A stretch of DNA of 64,000 nucleotides. Origin: Aureimonas sp. SK2. GTDB lineage: Bacteria > Pseudomonadota > Alphaproteobacteria > Rhizobiales > Rhizobiaceae. The notes under the pieces are model-generated. The model was not told where the DNA came from and ran no database searches. It saw only the letters and a list, made by a program, of their open reading frames with translations. Positions 41,931-51,034 of the stretch are shown here, piece by piece. The DNA lies in the NCBI RefSeq assembly GCF_029813115.1, contig NZ_JAPZDS010000006.1, positions 62,001-126,000 on the forward strand, read 5' to 3'. The stretch's first letter is position 1. Each line of letters begins with the position of its first letter. Both the position numbers and the translations under genes were made by a program.

Positions 41931-43208
41931 GTGGACGAAACGGGCCGCTCCGGCGGAGAAACGGCGCGGCGCTGGCTGCGCCTCGTGCCGACGGCGATCT
42001 GGGGGGCGGGGCTCGTCTTCCTGGCGCTGGCGGTCGGCGAGGCGCGCTGGTGGGCGGGAGGCTTCGTTCTGGCGGGTGGCCTGGCGCATCTCCTGCTGCG
42101 TGGGGCCGACGGCAACCGCCCGCGGAGCACGGCCGCCAGCCGCTCGCGCAACCAACCGCACTGGCCGGACGCGAGCGTCAAGAGCGTGGTCGAGGCCCTG
42201 CGCGAGCCGGGCGTCGTTGTGGACCGCTCGCTCGCCCTGCGCTTCGCCAATGCGGCCGCCTCGCGCGCCTTCGGTCCGCTCGTGCTGGGCGACCCCATCG
42301 CCATGCGGTTCCGCGCACCCGACCTTCTGGCCGCGCTGGAGCGCGCGGTGGAGAGCGACGAGGCCGAGCAGGAGGAGTTGAACGAGCGTCTTCCTGCCGA
42401 CCGCTCCTGGGGGATCGACATCCTTCCGCTGCGGCTGGCGGGCGAAGAGCGACCGCCCTTCCTGCTCCTCCTCTTCCGGGACCATACGCAGGCGCGGCGG
42501 CTGGAGCGCATGCGCACCGACTTCGTCGCCAATGCCAGCCACGAGCTGCGCACGCCGCTGGCCTCGCTCTCCGGCTTCATCGAGACGCTGAAAGGTCCGG
42601 CCCGCGACGACGCGGCCGCCCGCATGCGCTTTCTCGACATCATGCAGGAGCAGGCGCGGCGCATGTCGCGGCTGATCGACGACCTCCTGTCCCTGTCGCG
42701 CATCGAGACGCGGCGCCGGCTGCGTTCCAACGAGGCGGCCGATATCGCCGACATCCTGCGCAGCGTCGCCCGCCAGCTCGGCCCTCAGGCCGCGGAGGGC
42801 GGCCTTGCAGTCCGGCTCGTGGGGCTCGACGGGGACGGCGTGCTCGTCAACGGCGACCGGGACGAGCTGATCCAGGTCTTCGCGAACCTCTTCGAGAACG
42901 CCTGCAAGTACGGCGGCGACGGCGGCCGGGTGGAGATCGGGCTGCGTCGCGACGGTGAGGGTGTCGAGGCCTATGTGCGCGACTTCGGCAAGGGTATCCC
43001 GGCCGAGCACGTGCCGCGCCTCACCGAGCGCTTCTACCGGGTGGAGGAAGGAACGTCCGGCAAGCCCGGCACCGGCCTCGGCCTTTCCATCGTGCGGCAC
43101 GTCCTGACAAGACATCGGACCAGGCTGTCGATCGTCTCGGAGCCGGGAAAAGGCTCGACCTTCTCCGTCCGTTTCGTCCGATTCCTCGACGCGATGGAAA
43201 AACACTAG
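41931..43208 (+). CDS. phoR: Phosphate-regulon sensor histidine kinase
   Basis: A 425-residue kinase. Two N-terminal transmembrane segments (about 17-35 and 39-57) have little periplasmic sequence, as in PhoR, followed by a PAS-like part (about 75-185). The phosphorylated His204 is in NASHELRTPLASLSGF. ATPase boxes are FANLFENACKYGGDGG, VRDFGKGIP and GTGLGLSIV. GTG start at 41931. PhoR works with PhoB (48911-49642) and is controlled by Pst and PhoU. It lies upstream of the Pho-boxed pstS promoter, so its own transcription is probably separate, with the unknown membrane protein. Confidence 0.94.
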   Translation: MDETGRSGGETARRWLRLVPTAIWGAGLVFLALAVGEARWWAGGFVLAGGLAHLLLRGADGNRPRSTAASRSRNQPHWPDASVKSVVEALREPGVVVDRSLALRFANAAASRAFGPLVLGDPIAMRFRAPDLLAALERAVESDEAEQEELNERLPADRSWGIDILPLRLAGEERPPFLLLLFRDHTQARRLERMRTDFVANASHELRTPLASLSGFIETLKGPARDDAAARMRFLDIMQEQARRMSRLIDDLLSLSRIETRRRLRSNEAADIADILRSVARQLGPQAAEGGLAVRLVGLDGDGVLVNGDRDELIQVFANLFENACKYGGDGGRVEIGLRRDGEGVEAYVRDFGKGIPAEHVPRLTERFYRVEEGTSGKPGTGLGLSIVRHVLTRHRTRLSIVSEPGKGSTFSVRFVRFLDAMEKH

Positions 43209-43226
43209 TTACGACAATGGTTTGGA

Positions 43227-43255
43227 CTGTCATAAATCGCATAAGGAACTGTCAT
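43227..43255 (+). promoter_or_regulatory. Pho box upstream of pstS
   Basis: CTGTCAT occurs twice, at 43227-43233 and 43249-43255, exactly 22 bases apart. A degenerate copy (CGCATAA) sits at the 11-base midpoint. PhoB binds CTGTCAT direct repeats at 11-base spacing, so this is a strong site. It is 18 bases after the phoR stop and about 100 before the pstS start. Confidence 0.88.
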
Positions 43256-43355
43256 ATAGGAGTTGCGCGGGGTCGCTAGACCAAGCCTCGAACCGGTGCC
43301 GCAGACTCGTCGGTCGGGCGGTTCGCTTTCGAAACTCCATGACGGAGACAACCTC

Positions 43356-44402
43356 GTGTTGAACAAGACGCTTGCCGGCCTCGCGCTCGGCGCTGCCTTC
43401 GCCCTTTCCAGCCAGGCCTTCGCGCAGTCCGCCCAGCCCGTGCAGGCTGCCGGCTCCTCGACGGTGCTGCCCTATGCGCAGATCGTCGCCGAGAACTTCG
43501 GTGAGGTCTATCCCGACTTCCCGACCCCGGTCGTCGAGTCCGGCGGCACGTCGGGCGGCTTCCGCCAGTTCTGCCAGGGCGTCGGCCCGGAGACCGTCGA
43601 CATCGCCAACGCCTCGCGCCCGATCTCGGCCTCCGAGAAGAAGGCCTGCCAGGATGGCGGCGTGAACGAGATCCAGGAAGTGCGCTTCGGCTACGACGGC
43701 ATCGTCTTCGCCTCGTCCGCTCAGGGTGCCGACTTCGCCCTGACCCCGACCGCCGTGTTCAACGCGCTGGCCGCCAAGATCGTCAAGGACGGCCAGGTCG
43801 TCGACAACACCAACGCCGCCTGGAACGAGGCCGACGCCTCGCTGCCGGCCCAGCCGATCGCCGCCTACATCCCCGCCGAGAACCACGGCACGCGCGAGGT
43901 CTTCGAGGAGAAGCTCCTGGTCGCCGGCTGCGAGGCCTCCGGTGCCCTCGAGGCCTACAAGGCGTCGGGCATGGACGAGAAGGCGGCTAAGGAGCAGTGC
44001 CACCAGGTCCGCAACGACGGCAAGGCGACCGACATCTCGGGCGACTACACCGAGACCCTGGCCCGCATCGCCGCCAACCCGCAGGGCGTGGGCGTGTTCG
44101 GCCTCGCCTTCTACGAGCAGAACCAGGACAAGCTGAAGGTCGCGACCGTCGGCGGCGTCACGCCGTCCGTCGAAAGCGTCGCCTCCGGCGAGTATCCGGT
44201 GTCGCGTCCGCTCTTCTTCTACGTGAAGAAGGCGCATATCGGCGTGGTTCCGGGCCTGTCCGAGTTCGTCGAGTTCTTCCTCTCCGAGCAGATGGTCGGC
44301 CCTGACGGCCCGCTCGCCCAGTACGGCCTCGTGCCGGCGCCGGAAGCCCAGCGCGAGGAAGCCCGCCAGAAGTTCACGGCCGGCACCACGGTCGAGGGCT
44401 GA
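43356..44402 (+). CDS. pstS: Periplasmic phosphate-binding protein
   Basis: A 348-residue ABC-transporter binding protein. The signal peptide (about 1-23) ends SQAFAQ. Phosphate-site features are AAGSSTVLPYAQIV and VVESGGTSGGFRQFC. Later segments are IANASRPISASEKKAC and ENHGTREVFEEKLL. Several cysteines (FCQG, KACQ, AGCEA, KEQCH) may make disulphides. GTG 43356 has GGAG 8 bases upstream; a TTG codon follows directly. It heads the pst operon under a tandem Pho box and delivers phosphate to PstCA. Confidence 0.95.
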   Translation: MLNKTLAGLALGAAFALSSQAFAQSAQPVQAAGSSTVLPYAQIVAENFGEVYPDFPTPVVESGGTSGGFRQFCQGVGPETVDIANASRPISASEKKACQDGGVNEIQEVRFGYDGIVFASSAQGADFALTPTAVFNALAAKIVKDGQVVDNTNAAWNEADASLPAQPIAAYIPAENHGTREVFEEKLLVAGCEASGALEAYKASGMDEKAAKEQCHQVRNDGKATDISGDYTETLARIAANPQGVGVFGLAFYEQNQDKLKVATVGGVTPSVESVASGEYPVSRPLFFYVKKAHIGVVPGLSEFVEFFLSEQMVGPDGPLAQYGLVPAPEAQREEARQKFTAGTTVEG

Positions 44403-44450
44403 TCGCCTGTCAGCGGAGCGTGGCCGACAGGCCGCGCTCCTTGCCTGCCC

Positions 44451-44476
44451 ACGGCCCGGCTCCCCGGGCCGTTTCG
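44451..44476 (+). terminator. Hairpin between pstS and pstC (partial terminator or stabiliser)
   Basis: ACGGCCCGG (44451-44459) pairs with CCGGGCCGT (44464-44472) over a CTCC loop, followed by TTCGTT. It lies 48 bases after pstS. Such structures commonly let pstS be expressed more than the permease genes. Confidence 0.55.
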
Positions 44477-44502
44477 TTCATCCTGCGCGGAGACGAGCGT
44501 CG

Positions 44503-45981
44503 GTGTCCATTTTCGCCATTGTCCTGACCGTGCTGGTGATCGGCGCCGTCGGCTTCGTCCTTGCGAAGCGTCGAAGCGCCCAGCTCGCCGCCGCCTCGTC
44601 CGACAAGCTCCACTCGCGCACCATCTATCACGGCGTCTATGCCGCGATGGCCGCGACGATCCCAGCGCTTCTCATAATGTGCCTGTGGCTCGCCGTGTCG
44701 CCAGTCGTCGTAACGAGCCTCGTCTCCGTTCCGGAGGCGACCGCCGAGGAGACCAATCTCGCGGCTTCGCTGCGCGAAAGCCTCGTCCGCTCGCTCGGCC
44801 AGGGCATCCGCCTCCTTCCCGCCGAAGAGCGCGAGTCGCTCGACGAGATCAACGTCGCGGACCTGCGCCCGCTGCTGGCCCGTCGCGGCATTCCCGTCCC
44901 GACGGAGACGACGGACTCCATGATCCGTCAGGCGATCGAGCGCAACCAGCTCGAGGACACGAGCCGCCTCGCGATGACGGTCGTGGTGATCGCCGCGTCC
45001 CTCGCGGGTCTCCTCTTCGCACTGCGCCGCATCGCGGTGCGCCTGCGTGCCCGCAACCAGGTCGAGAAGGTCGTCACGTCCTTCCTCGTGATCTGCTCGT
45101 CCATCGCCATCCTGACCACGGTCGGCATCGTGTCGTCGATGCTGTTCGAATCGATCGACTTCTTCAGCCGCGTGCCCCCGGCCGACTTCTTCTTCGGAAC
45201 GGTCTGGGAGCCGCGCTTCGCGGCGGCGGGCTCCACGGCGACCGGCCAGTTCGGCCTGATCCCCCTTCTTCTGGGCACCCTCTACATCGCCTTCGTCGCC
45301 ATGCTCTTCGCCGTGCCGATCGGCCTCTTGGCGGCGATCTACATGGCCGAATACGCGTCCAATAGCGTGCGCTCCGTCGTGAAGCCGCTCCTCGAAGTGC
45401 TGGCCGGCATCCCGACCATTGTCTACGGTTTCTTCGCCCTGATCACGGTCGGCCCCTTCCTGCGCGACCTTTCGGCGGACATCAACGGCCTCCTCACCGG
45501 CGACTATTCCAGCTTCATCCAGGCGCAGTCGATCCTCACGGCGGGCCTCGTGATGGGCATCATGCTGATCCCCTTCGTCTCGTCGCTCTCGGACGACATC
45601 ATCACCGCCGTGCCGCGCTCGCTTCGCGACGGCTCGCTCGGCCTCGGCGCCACGCCCTCAGAGACGGTGAAGAAGGTGGTCCTGCCCGCCGCGCTTCCCG
45701 GCATCGTCTCGGCGCTGCTCCTCACAGCCTCGCGCGCCATCGGCGAGACGATGATCGTGGTGCTCGCCGCCGGTATCGCCGCCAACATCACGGCCAACCC
45801 GTTCGAGGCCATGACCACCGTGACGATCAAGATCGTCAGTCAGCTCACGGGCGATCTCGACTTCACCTCGCCGCAGAGCCTCGTCGCCTTCGCGCTCGGC
45901 ATCACGCTCTTCGCGATCACTCTGGTTCTCAACGTCATCGCGCTGGCCATCGTGCGCAAGTATCGGGAGCAGTACGACTGA
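44503..45981 (+). CDS. pstC: Phosphate ABC transporter permease PstC
   Basis: A 492-residue inner-membrane permease. Early hydrophobic helices and a charged soluble stretch (about 75-150) precede the six-helix core. The BPD-transport signature is near [16 protein letters not shown] and later [15 protein letters not shown]. It is longer than E. coli PstC (319), typical of rhizobial versions with an N-terminal extension. GTG start 44503. It overlaps pstA by one base. Together with PstA it forms the channel driven by PstB. Confidence 0.95.
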   Translation: MSIFAIVLTVLVIGAVGFVLAKRRSAQLAAASSDKLHSRTIYHGVYAAMAATIPALLIMCLWLAVSPVVVTSLVSVPEATAEETNLAASLRESLVRSLGQGIRLLPAEERESLDEINVADLRPLLARRGIPVPTETTDSMIRQAIERNQLEDTSRLAMTVVVIAASLAGLLFALRRIAVRLRARNQVEKVVTSFLVICSSIAILTTVGIVSSMLFESIDFFSRVPPADFFFGTVWEPRFAAAGSTATGQFGLIPLLLGTLYIAFVAMLFAVPIGLLAAIYMAEYASNSVRSVVKPLLEVLAGIPTIVYGFFALITVGPFLRDLSADINGLLTGDYSSFIQAQSILTAGLVMGIMLIPFVSSLSDDIITAVPRSLRDGSLGLGATPSETVKKVVLPAALPGIVSALLLTASRAIGETMIVVLAAGIAANITANPFEAMTTVTIKIVSQLTGDLDFTSPQSLVAFALGITLFAITLVLNVIALAIVRKYREQYD

Positions 45982-47309
45982 TGAGCGACGCGACCTTTCC
46001 CTCCGGCGCCGGCCCCGTCGTCGACGCGAAGGCGCCGCCGCGCCGCGATATCGGGCTGAAGAAGCGCTACGCCTCCGAGCGTCGCTTCAAGGCCTACGGC
46101 ATCACGGCCATCGCCATCGGCATGGTCTTCCTCGCCACGCTCCTTTGGACCGTGATCAGCCAGGGCTACACCGCCTTCTGGCAGACCGAGATCCGCCTTC
46201 CGATCACCTTCTCGCAGAGCGTGATCGACCCGAAGAACTCGGGCGGCACGGACATGCAGGCGCTGCGCCTCGCCAACTATCCCAAGCTCGTCCAGGACGC
46301 GCTGGTGGCGCGGCTCGGCATCGACCCGAGCAACAGCGCCGACGTGCGCCTCGCCACCCAGCTCGTCTCGCAAAGCGTTCGCACGCAGCTCGGCGGGATG
46401 GTGATGGCGGATCTGTCCATCATCGGTACCACACAGGACGTCTGGCTCTACGCCAACTCCACCGTGGATTCGGCGGTGAAGGGCCAGTTCGACCTGTCGA
46501 TCCCCGAGGAGCGGCGGCCGATCAAGGACAAGCAGATCGAATGGATGCGCACGCTGCAGGAAGCGGGCGACATGGAGCAGCGCTTCAACACCGGCTTCTT
46601 CACCTTCGGCGCCTCCTCGCGCGCCGAGACGGCGGGCGTGGGCGTCGCCATCATCGGCTCGCTCTACATGATGCTGATCGTGCTGGCGCTCGCTCTGCCG
46701 ATCGGCGTCGCGGCCTCGATCTATCTGGAAGAGTTCGCGCCGAAAAACCGCTTCACCGACTTCATCGAGGTGAACATCAACAACCTCGCGGCCGTGCCAT
46801 CCATCGTCTACGGCCTCCTCGGGCTGGCCATATTCGTCAACTATATGGGGCTGCCGCGTTCGGCTTCGCTGGTCGGCGGCCTGGTGCTCGCGCTGATGAC
46901 CCTGCCGACGATCATCATCGCGACCCGCGCGGCGCTGAAGGCCGTGCCGCCCTCCATCCGCGCCGCGGCCCTCGGCCTCGGCGCCTCGCGCATGCAGATG
47001 GTGTTCCACCACGTCCTGCCGCTCGCCATGCCCGGCATCCTGACCGGCACGATCATCGGCCTCGCCCATGCGCTCGGCGAGACGGCCCCGCTGCTCCTGA
47101 TCGGCATGGTGGCCTTCGTCGCCAACTACCCCGCGACGCCGATGGACCCGTCGACCGCGCTGCCCGTTCAGATCTACATGTGGGCCAACGAGGCGGAGCG
47201 CGCCTTCGTGGAGCGCACTTCCGGCGCGATCATCGTGCTCCTCCTCTTCCTGGCCGTGATGAACATCACGGCGATCATTCTTCGCCGCCGCTTCGAGCGG
47301 CGCTGGTAA
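45981..47309 (+). CDS. pstA: Phosphate ABC transporter permease PstA
   Basis: A 442-residue permease. After a short Pro-rich N-terminus a first helix lies near residues 34-56. A periplasmic segment of about 150 residues follows, then the transport core. Key parts are [38 protein letters not shown] and [16 protein letters not shown]. The periplasmic insert exceeds that of E. coli PstA (296 residues). ATG 45981 overlaps the pstC stop. pstB follows after 11 bases. Confidence 0.95.
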   Translation: MSDATFPSGAGPVVDAKAPPRRDIGLKKRYASERRFKAYGITAIAIGMVFLATLLWTVISQGYTAFWQTEIRLPITFSQSVIDPKNSGGTDMQALRLANYPKLVQDALVARLGIDPSNSADVRLATQLVSQSVRTQLGGMVMADLSIIGTTQDVWLYANSTVDSAVKGQFDLSIPEERRPIKDKQIEWMRTLQEAGDMEQRFNTGFFTFGASSRAETAGVGVAIIGSLYMMLIVLALALPIGVAASIYLEEFAPKNRFTDFIEVNINNLAAVPSIVYGLLGLAIFVNYMGLPRSASLVGGLVLALMTLPTIIIATRAALKAVPPSIRAAALGLGASRMQMVFHHVLPLAMPGILTGTIIGLAHALGETAPLLLIGMVAFVANYPATPMDPSTALPVQIYMWANEAERAFVERTSGAIIVLLLFLAVMNITAIILRRRFERRW

Positions 47310-47320
47310 AGGCGACATCC

Positions 47321-48133
47321 ATGATGGAACAGCTTCCGATCAAGGCGGCCGCCCCGGCCGCTCCGACCAAGGCGCAGAGCGCCAAGATGCGCGGCAAGGG
47401 CGTCTCGGTCTTCTACGGCGCCAAGCAGGCTCTGTTCGGGGTCGATCTCGACGTCTACGAGCGGCAGGTGACCGCGCTGATCGGCCCCTCGGGCTGCGGC
47501 AAGTCGACCTTCCTGCGCACGCTCAACCGCATGAACGACACAGTGGAGGGCGCCCGCGTCGAGGGTCTGGTGACGCTCGACGGCGAGGACATCTACAATT
47601 CGGGCATCGACGTCGTGGAACTGCGCGCCCGCGTCGGCATGGTGTTCCAGAAGCCGAACCCGTTTCCGAAGTCGATCTTCGAGAACATCTCCTACGGCCC
47701 CAAGATCCACGGTCTCGCCCGGTCCAAGGCGGACCTGGAGGAGATCGTCGTGACCTCGCTGCGCAAGGCGGGCCTCTTCGAGGAGGTGAAGGACCGCCTC
47801 CACGATCCCGGCACGGGCCTGTCCGGCGGCCAGCAGCAGCGCCTTTGCATCGCGCGGGCGATCGCGGTGAGCCCCGAGGTGATCCTGATGGACGAGCCCT
47901 GCTCGGCGCTCGACCCGATCGCGACGGCGACCGTGGAGGAGCTGATCGACGACCTGCGCCAGAACTACACGATCGTCATCGTGACGCACTCGATGCAGCA
48001 GGCCGCCCGCGTGTCGCAGCGCACGGCCATGTTCCACCTCGGCAAGATCGTCGAGGTCGGGCCGACCGAGAAGATGTTCCAGAACCCCGACGACAAGCGC
48101 ACCCAGGACTACATCACCGGCCGCTTCGGCTGA
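47321..48133 (+). CDS. pstB: Phosphate ABC transporter ATP-binding protein
   Basis: A 270-residue ATPase. Walker A is GPSGCGKST, with [15 protein letters not shown] after it. The signature is [16 protein letters not shown] and Walker B is [16 protein letters not shown]. PstB-specific [19 protein letters not shown] is present. Two consecutive ATGs begin the gene; the first at 47321 is listed. It powers PstCA and, with PhoU, relays phosphate status to PhoR. It ends 52 bases before phoU. Confidence 0.97.
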   Translation: MMEQLPIKAAAPAAPTKAQSAKMRGKGVSVFYGAKQALFGVDLDVYERQVTALIGPSGCGKSTFLRTLNRMNDTVEGARVEGLVTLDGEDIYNSGIDVVELRARVGMVFQKPNPFPKSIFENISYGPKIHGLARSKADLEEIVVTSLRKAGLFEEVKDRLHDPGTGLSGGQQQRLCIARAIAVSPEVILMDEPCSALDPIATATVEELIDDLRQNYTIVIVTHSMQQAARVSQRTAMFHLGKIVEVGPTEKMFQNPDDKRTQDYITGRFG

Positions 48134-48185
48134 CCGGACCGACGCAACCGGGCCGCGGCCCGAATCCATGAAGGGAGCCCGCGTC

Positions 48186-48908
48186 ATGGAACACCATATC
48201 GTCTCGTCCTACGACGATGAGCTGAAGTTCATCCTGCGCCGCATCTCGGAGATGGGGGGGCAGGCCGAGCGCATGGTCGAGCAGGCCGTGTCGGCGCTGA
48301 TCCGCTCCGACGCGGGCCTCGCCCAGTCGGTGGTCGCCGACGACGTGCTCCTCGACGCCGCGCAACGCGAGATCGACGAGCACGCGATCATGACCATCGG
48401 CAAGCGCCAGCCGATGGCCCACGACCTGCGCGAGATCGTTGGCGCCATCCGCATCTCGAACGATCTCGAGCGGATCGGCGATCTCGGCAAGAACATCGCC
48501 AAGCGCGTGCTGGCCACGCAGGAACACACCCAGCCGGTGCAGCTCGTGCGCGGCATCGAGCACATGTCGGAGCTGGCGCTCGGCCAGCTCAAGGAGGTGC
48601 TCGACGCCTACGCCACGCGCGACCATCTGCGCGCCGAGGCGATCCGGCGCGGCGACCAGGAGATCGACGCGCTTTACACCTCGATCTTCCGCGAGCTCCT
48701 GACCTACATGATGGAGGACCCGCGCAACATCACCGCCTGCACGCATCTCCTGTTCTCGGCCAAGAACATCGAGCGCATCGGCGATCACGCGACCAACATC
48801 GCGGAGACGATCTACTACATCAAGACCGGCAGCCAGATGGAGATCGAGCGGCCCAAGGGCGACTCGACCCCGACCGTGGTGGCGCCCGCCGGCCTGCGGA
48901 GCGCCTGA
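48186..48908 (+). CDS. phoU: Phosphate signalling protein PhoU
   Basis: A 240-residue helical protein of two PhoU repeats. Visible metal-binding motifs are LRRISEMGGQAERMVEQAV and NDLERIGDLGKNIAKRV. The second repeat has FSAKNIERIGDHATNIAETI. PhoU bridges PstB and PhoR and represses the regulon in high phosphate. ATG 48186 has GGGAG upstream; an alternative ATG at 48168 is unlikely. phoB starts 2 bases after its stop. Confidence 0.96.
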   Translation: MEHHIVSSYDDELKFILRRISEMGGQAERMVEQAVSALIRSDAGLAQSVVADDVLLDAAQREIDEHAIMTIGKRQPMAHDLREIVGAIRISNDLERIGDLGKNIAKRVLATQEHTQPVQLVRGIEHMSELALGQLKEVLDAYATRDHLRAEAIRRGDQEIDALYTSIFRELLTYMMEDPRNITACTHLLFSAKNIERIGDHATNIAETIYYIKTGSQMEIERPKGDSTPTVVAPAGLRSA

Positions 48909-48910
48909 CG

Positions 48911-49642
48911 ATGGCGCCCCGCGTGACGGTGGTGGAGGACGAGGAGGCGCTCTCCATCCTCCTGCGCTACAACCTGGAATCGGAAGGCTACGCGGTCGAT
49001 ACGATCGCGCGCGGCGACGAGGCGGACCTCCGGCTGAAAGAGCAGGTGCCCGACCTCCTGCTTCTCGACTGGATGCTGCCTGGGCTGTCGGGCGTCGAGC
49101 TTTGCCGGCGCCTCAGGGCGCGGCCCGAGACCGAGCGGCTGCCGATCATCATGCTCACGGCACGCGGCGAGGAGTCGGAGCGCGTTCGCGGTCTTTCGAC
49201 GGGCGCGGACGACTATGTCGTGAAGCCCTTCTCGACGCCGGAACTCATGGCGCGCGTGCGCGCCATGCTGCGCCGGGTGAAGCCAGAGCGGATCTCCACG
49301 CAGCTCGTGGCCGGCGACATCGACCTCGATCGCGAGACGCATCGCGTGCGCCGCGCGGGGCGGGAGCTGAAGCTCGGCCCGACCGAGTTCAAGCTTCTCG
49401 AATTCCTGATGCAGTCGCCCGGCCGCGTGTTCTCGCGCGAGCAGCTCCTCGACGGCGTCTGGGGCCGCGACATCTATGTCGACGAGCGGACGGTGGACGT
49501 CCATGTCGGCCGCCTGCGCAAGGCGGTCAACCGGGGTCGCCAGCGCGATCCGATCCGCACCGTGCGCGGCGCGGGCTATGCGCTGGACGAGACGTTCACG
49601 GCCGCCGCTCCGCGAGCCTCGGCCCGGTCCGAGAGCGCCTGA
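48911..49642 (+). CDS. phoB: Phosphate-regulon response regulator
   Basis: A 243-residue OmpR/PhoB-type regulator. The receiver domain (1-120) has VVEDEEALS, the phosphoacceptor Asp53 in LLLDWMLPGLSG and Lys in DDYVVKPF. The winged-helix domain (about 130-230) has LGPTEFKLLEFLMQSPGRVF and DERTVDVHVGRLRKA. It binds Pho boxes such as that before pstS. The gene is last in pstSCAB-phoU-phoB. A hairpin (49632-49651) overlaps its stop but lacks a T-run. Confidence 0.96.
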   Translation: MAPRVTVVEDEEALSILLRYNLESEGYAVDTIARGDEADLRLKEQVPDLLLLDWMLPGLSGVELCRRLRARPETERLPIIMLTARGEESERVRGLSTGADDYVVKPFSTPELMARVRAMLRRVKPERISTQLVAGDIDLDRETHRVRRAGRELKLGPTEFKLLEFLMQSPGRVFSREQLLDGVWGRDIYVDERTVDVHVGRLRKAVNRGRQRDPIRTVRGAGYALDETFTAAAPRASARSESA

Positions 49643-49663
49643 GGGCGCTCTGCGGGGCCGAAG

Positions 49664-49912
49664 TCAGGCCTCGTCGCCCTTGAGGAAGGGCTCGACCGTG
49701 CCCTTCAGCTTGAGCAGGATCGGCTTGCCCTTGCGGTCGCGCGCCGTTCCGGCCGCGACTTTGATCCAGCCTTCGCTGACGCAATACTCCTCGACATTGG
49801 TCTTCTCCGCGCCGTTGAAGCGGATGCCGATCCCCTTGGCGAGGAGTGCCTCGTCGTGGAACGGGCTGTCGGGGTCGATGGCGAGGCGGTCGGGGAGTGA
49901 GTTCTGGCTCAT
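49664..49912 (-). CDS. DUF3297 family protein
   Basis: An 82-residue soluble protein. Its segments are LPDRLAIDPDSPFHDEALLA and IRFNGAEKTNVEEYCVSEGW, with KPILLKLKGTVEPFL near the end, matching DUF3297, a small alphaproteobacterial and gammaproteobacterial family of unknown function. Some database copies carry the misleading name glutathione peroxidase. ATG 49912 was chosen for family length; an open frame extends upstream without support. It is convergent with phoB. Confidence 0.85.
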   Translation of the reverse strand: MSQNSLPDRLAIDPDSPFHDEALLAKGIGIRFNGAEKTNVEEYCVSEGWIKVAAGTARDRKGKPILLKLKGTVEPFLKGDEA

Positions 49913-49971
49913 GGGCGCCCCCATAGCGCAAGCCGCCGTCGCAGGCCAGCGCCTTCGAGGCGGCGTCTCCA

Positions 49972-50013
49972 ACGAAAAAGGCCCCGGTCGCTGCCGGGGC
50001 CTTTTTCGTTGGG
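49972..50013 (-). terminator. gcrA terminator
   Basis: AACGAAAAAGGCCCCGG and CCGGGGCCTTTTTCGTT form a 17-bp perfect stem over a 6-base loop with a T-run on both strands. It lies 11 bases beyond the gcrA stop. Confidence 0.9.
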
Positions 50014-50023
50014 ATCGGGGGCT

Positions 50024-50623
50024 TCAGCGCACGCGGCGCCGCTCGGAGACGGGCTGGAAGGCGATGCGGGCGTGATACTGGCAATAGGGCGAGGCGTCGG
50101 GCGCGTGATTGCCGCAGAAGCGGAACTCGGCCGAGAGCGGGTCGCCGAGCGGCCACTTGCAGGTGCGGTCCGAGAGCTGGGTCAGCGTGAGGTTGCGCGA
50201 GATCGGCACGACCTCGCCCGGACCGTGCGGCACCTCGACACGGCCGACCAGCGCCTCCTCCTGCTCCTCTGCCTCGATCTCGATCTTCAGCGCGGTGGCG
50301 CCAAGCGTCGCAGGGCGGGCGGTGCGCTGGGGCGGAACGGCGACGGGCGCGACCGCGACGACGGGCGGCGCGGCCGGCAGCGCGCGGGGCGGCGGTGCCG
50401 CCTCGGGCATCGCCTCGACCAGGACGGGACGCGCCGCGCGCGGTGCCGCGACCGTTTCTAGGGCGGCGGGCGCCTTGAGCCGGCTGTCGAGCTTGAGGCG
50501 ATGAACCTTGCCGATCACGGCGTTGCGGGTGACGCCGCCCAGTTGCGAAGCGATCTGGCTGGCGCTCAGTCCTTCACCCCAAAGCTGTTTCAGAAGATCG
50601 ATCCGCTCGTCGGTCCAACTCAT
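50024..50623 (-). CDS. gcrA: GcrA cell-cycle regulator
   Basis: A 199-residue protein. The N-terminal GcrA DNA-binding domain (1-45) has WTDERIDLLKQLWGEGLSAS and GVTRNAVIGKVHRLKL. A long Pro/Ala/Val linker (about 50-115) follows. The C-terminal sigma70-binding module (about 130-199) has LSDRTCKWPLGDPLS, FRFCGNHAPDASPYC and YHARIAF. In Caulobacter GcrA works with sigma70 at GANTC-methylated promoters. AGGAGT, overlapping a GANTC site, precedes the ATG. It shares a 411-base spacer with argD. Confidence 0.95.
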   Translation of the reverse strand: MSWTDERIDLLKQLWGEGLSASQIASQLGGVTRNAVIGKVHRLKLDSRLKAPAALETVAAPRAARPVLVEAMPEAAPPPRALPAAPPVVAVAPVAVPPQRTARPATLGATALKIEIEAEEQEEALVGRVEVPHGPGEVVPISRNLTLTQLSDRTCKWPLGDPLSAEFRFCGNHAPDASPYCQYHARIAFQPVSERRRVR

Positions 50624-50695
50624 GAACTGACTCCTACTCTTTGGCACATGCGACGCGCCACCGATCCATGCAGCAGGACCCGGGCGGAGCCCGGA

Positions 50696-50711
50696 CCACC
50701 AGATCTGGTGG
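50696..50711. repeat. 16-bp perfect palindrome in the gcrA-argD spacer
   Basis: CCACCAGATCTGGTGG is fully self-complementary and lies 73-88 bases before the gcrA start. It has no T-tract, so an operator role is more likely than termination. No regulator is assigned. Confidence 0.5.
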
Positions 50712-50875
50712 ACAGCCGATATCGCCGCACGAAATATGGTGTCCAGGGGCAACTTAACGCGCCGGAGGGCGCTGTGGCAAGGTGCGCACAGTGTTGCACG
50801 AATCGCTTTTGCGGTTTTCAACAGGTTGCTGCGGCAGGCTGCGGTGCGCGAAAGGCCGCAAAACCGGGGTTTCGA

Positions 50876-50906
50876 TTGACAATCGGGCTCGGCCACATGG
50901 TATAGC
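50876..50906 (+). promoter_or_regulatory. Possible argD promoter
   Basis: TTGACA (50876-50881) and the A/T segment GGTATAGC (50899-50906) give a 17-19-base spacing depending on the -10 register. The leader to argD would be about 120 bases. Confidence 0.4.
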
Positions 50907-51034
50907 AGGGCCGCCGACAGTATTCCCGCGCGTGGCGGCGCGACACGAGCGCCGCGCGGCGGCGGCAGGCCCCGGCAGGCCGCCTTCCGAGCCTCCGTCT
51001 CCCAAACCCGTTCTTCAACCCAAGAAGTCAGCCC

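Larger units (their letters stand above)
50624..51034. other. 411-base divergent spacer between gcrA and argD
   Basis: A GACTC site lies at 50629 next to the gcrA start. A small GC hairpin CCGGGC/GCCCGG sits near 50681-50693, followed by the 16-base palindrome. A promoter-like TTGACA to TATAGC lies at 50876-50906 ahead of argD. The rest holds no gene I can support; one ORF-like stretch at about 50818-51018 is uncoded by its poor composition and lack of ribosome site. Confidence 0.5.

Noticed and set aside
49632-49651. Hairpin overlapping the phoB stop as a terminator
   Set aside because: The stem AGAGCGCC/GGCGCTCT is good but there is no T-tract on the plus strand.
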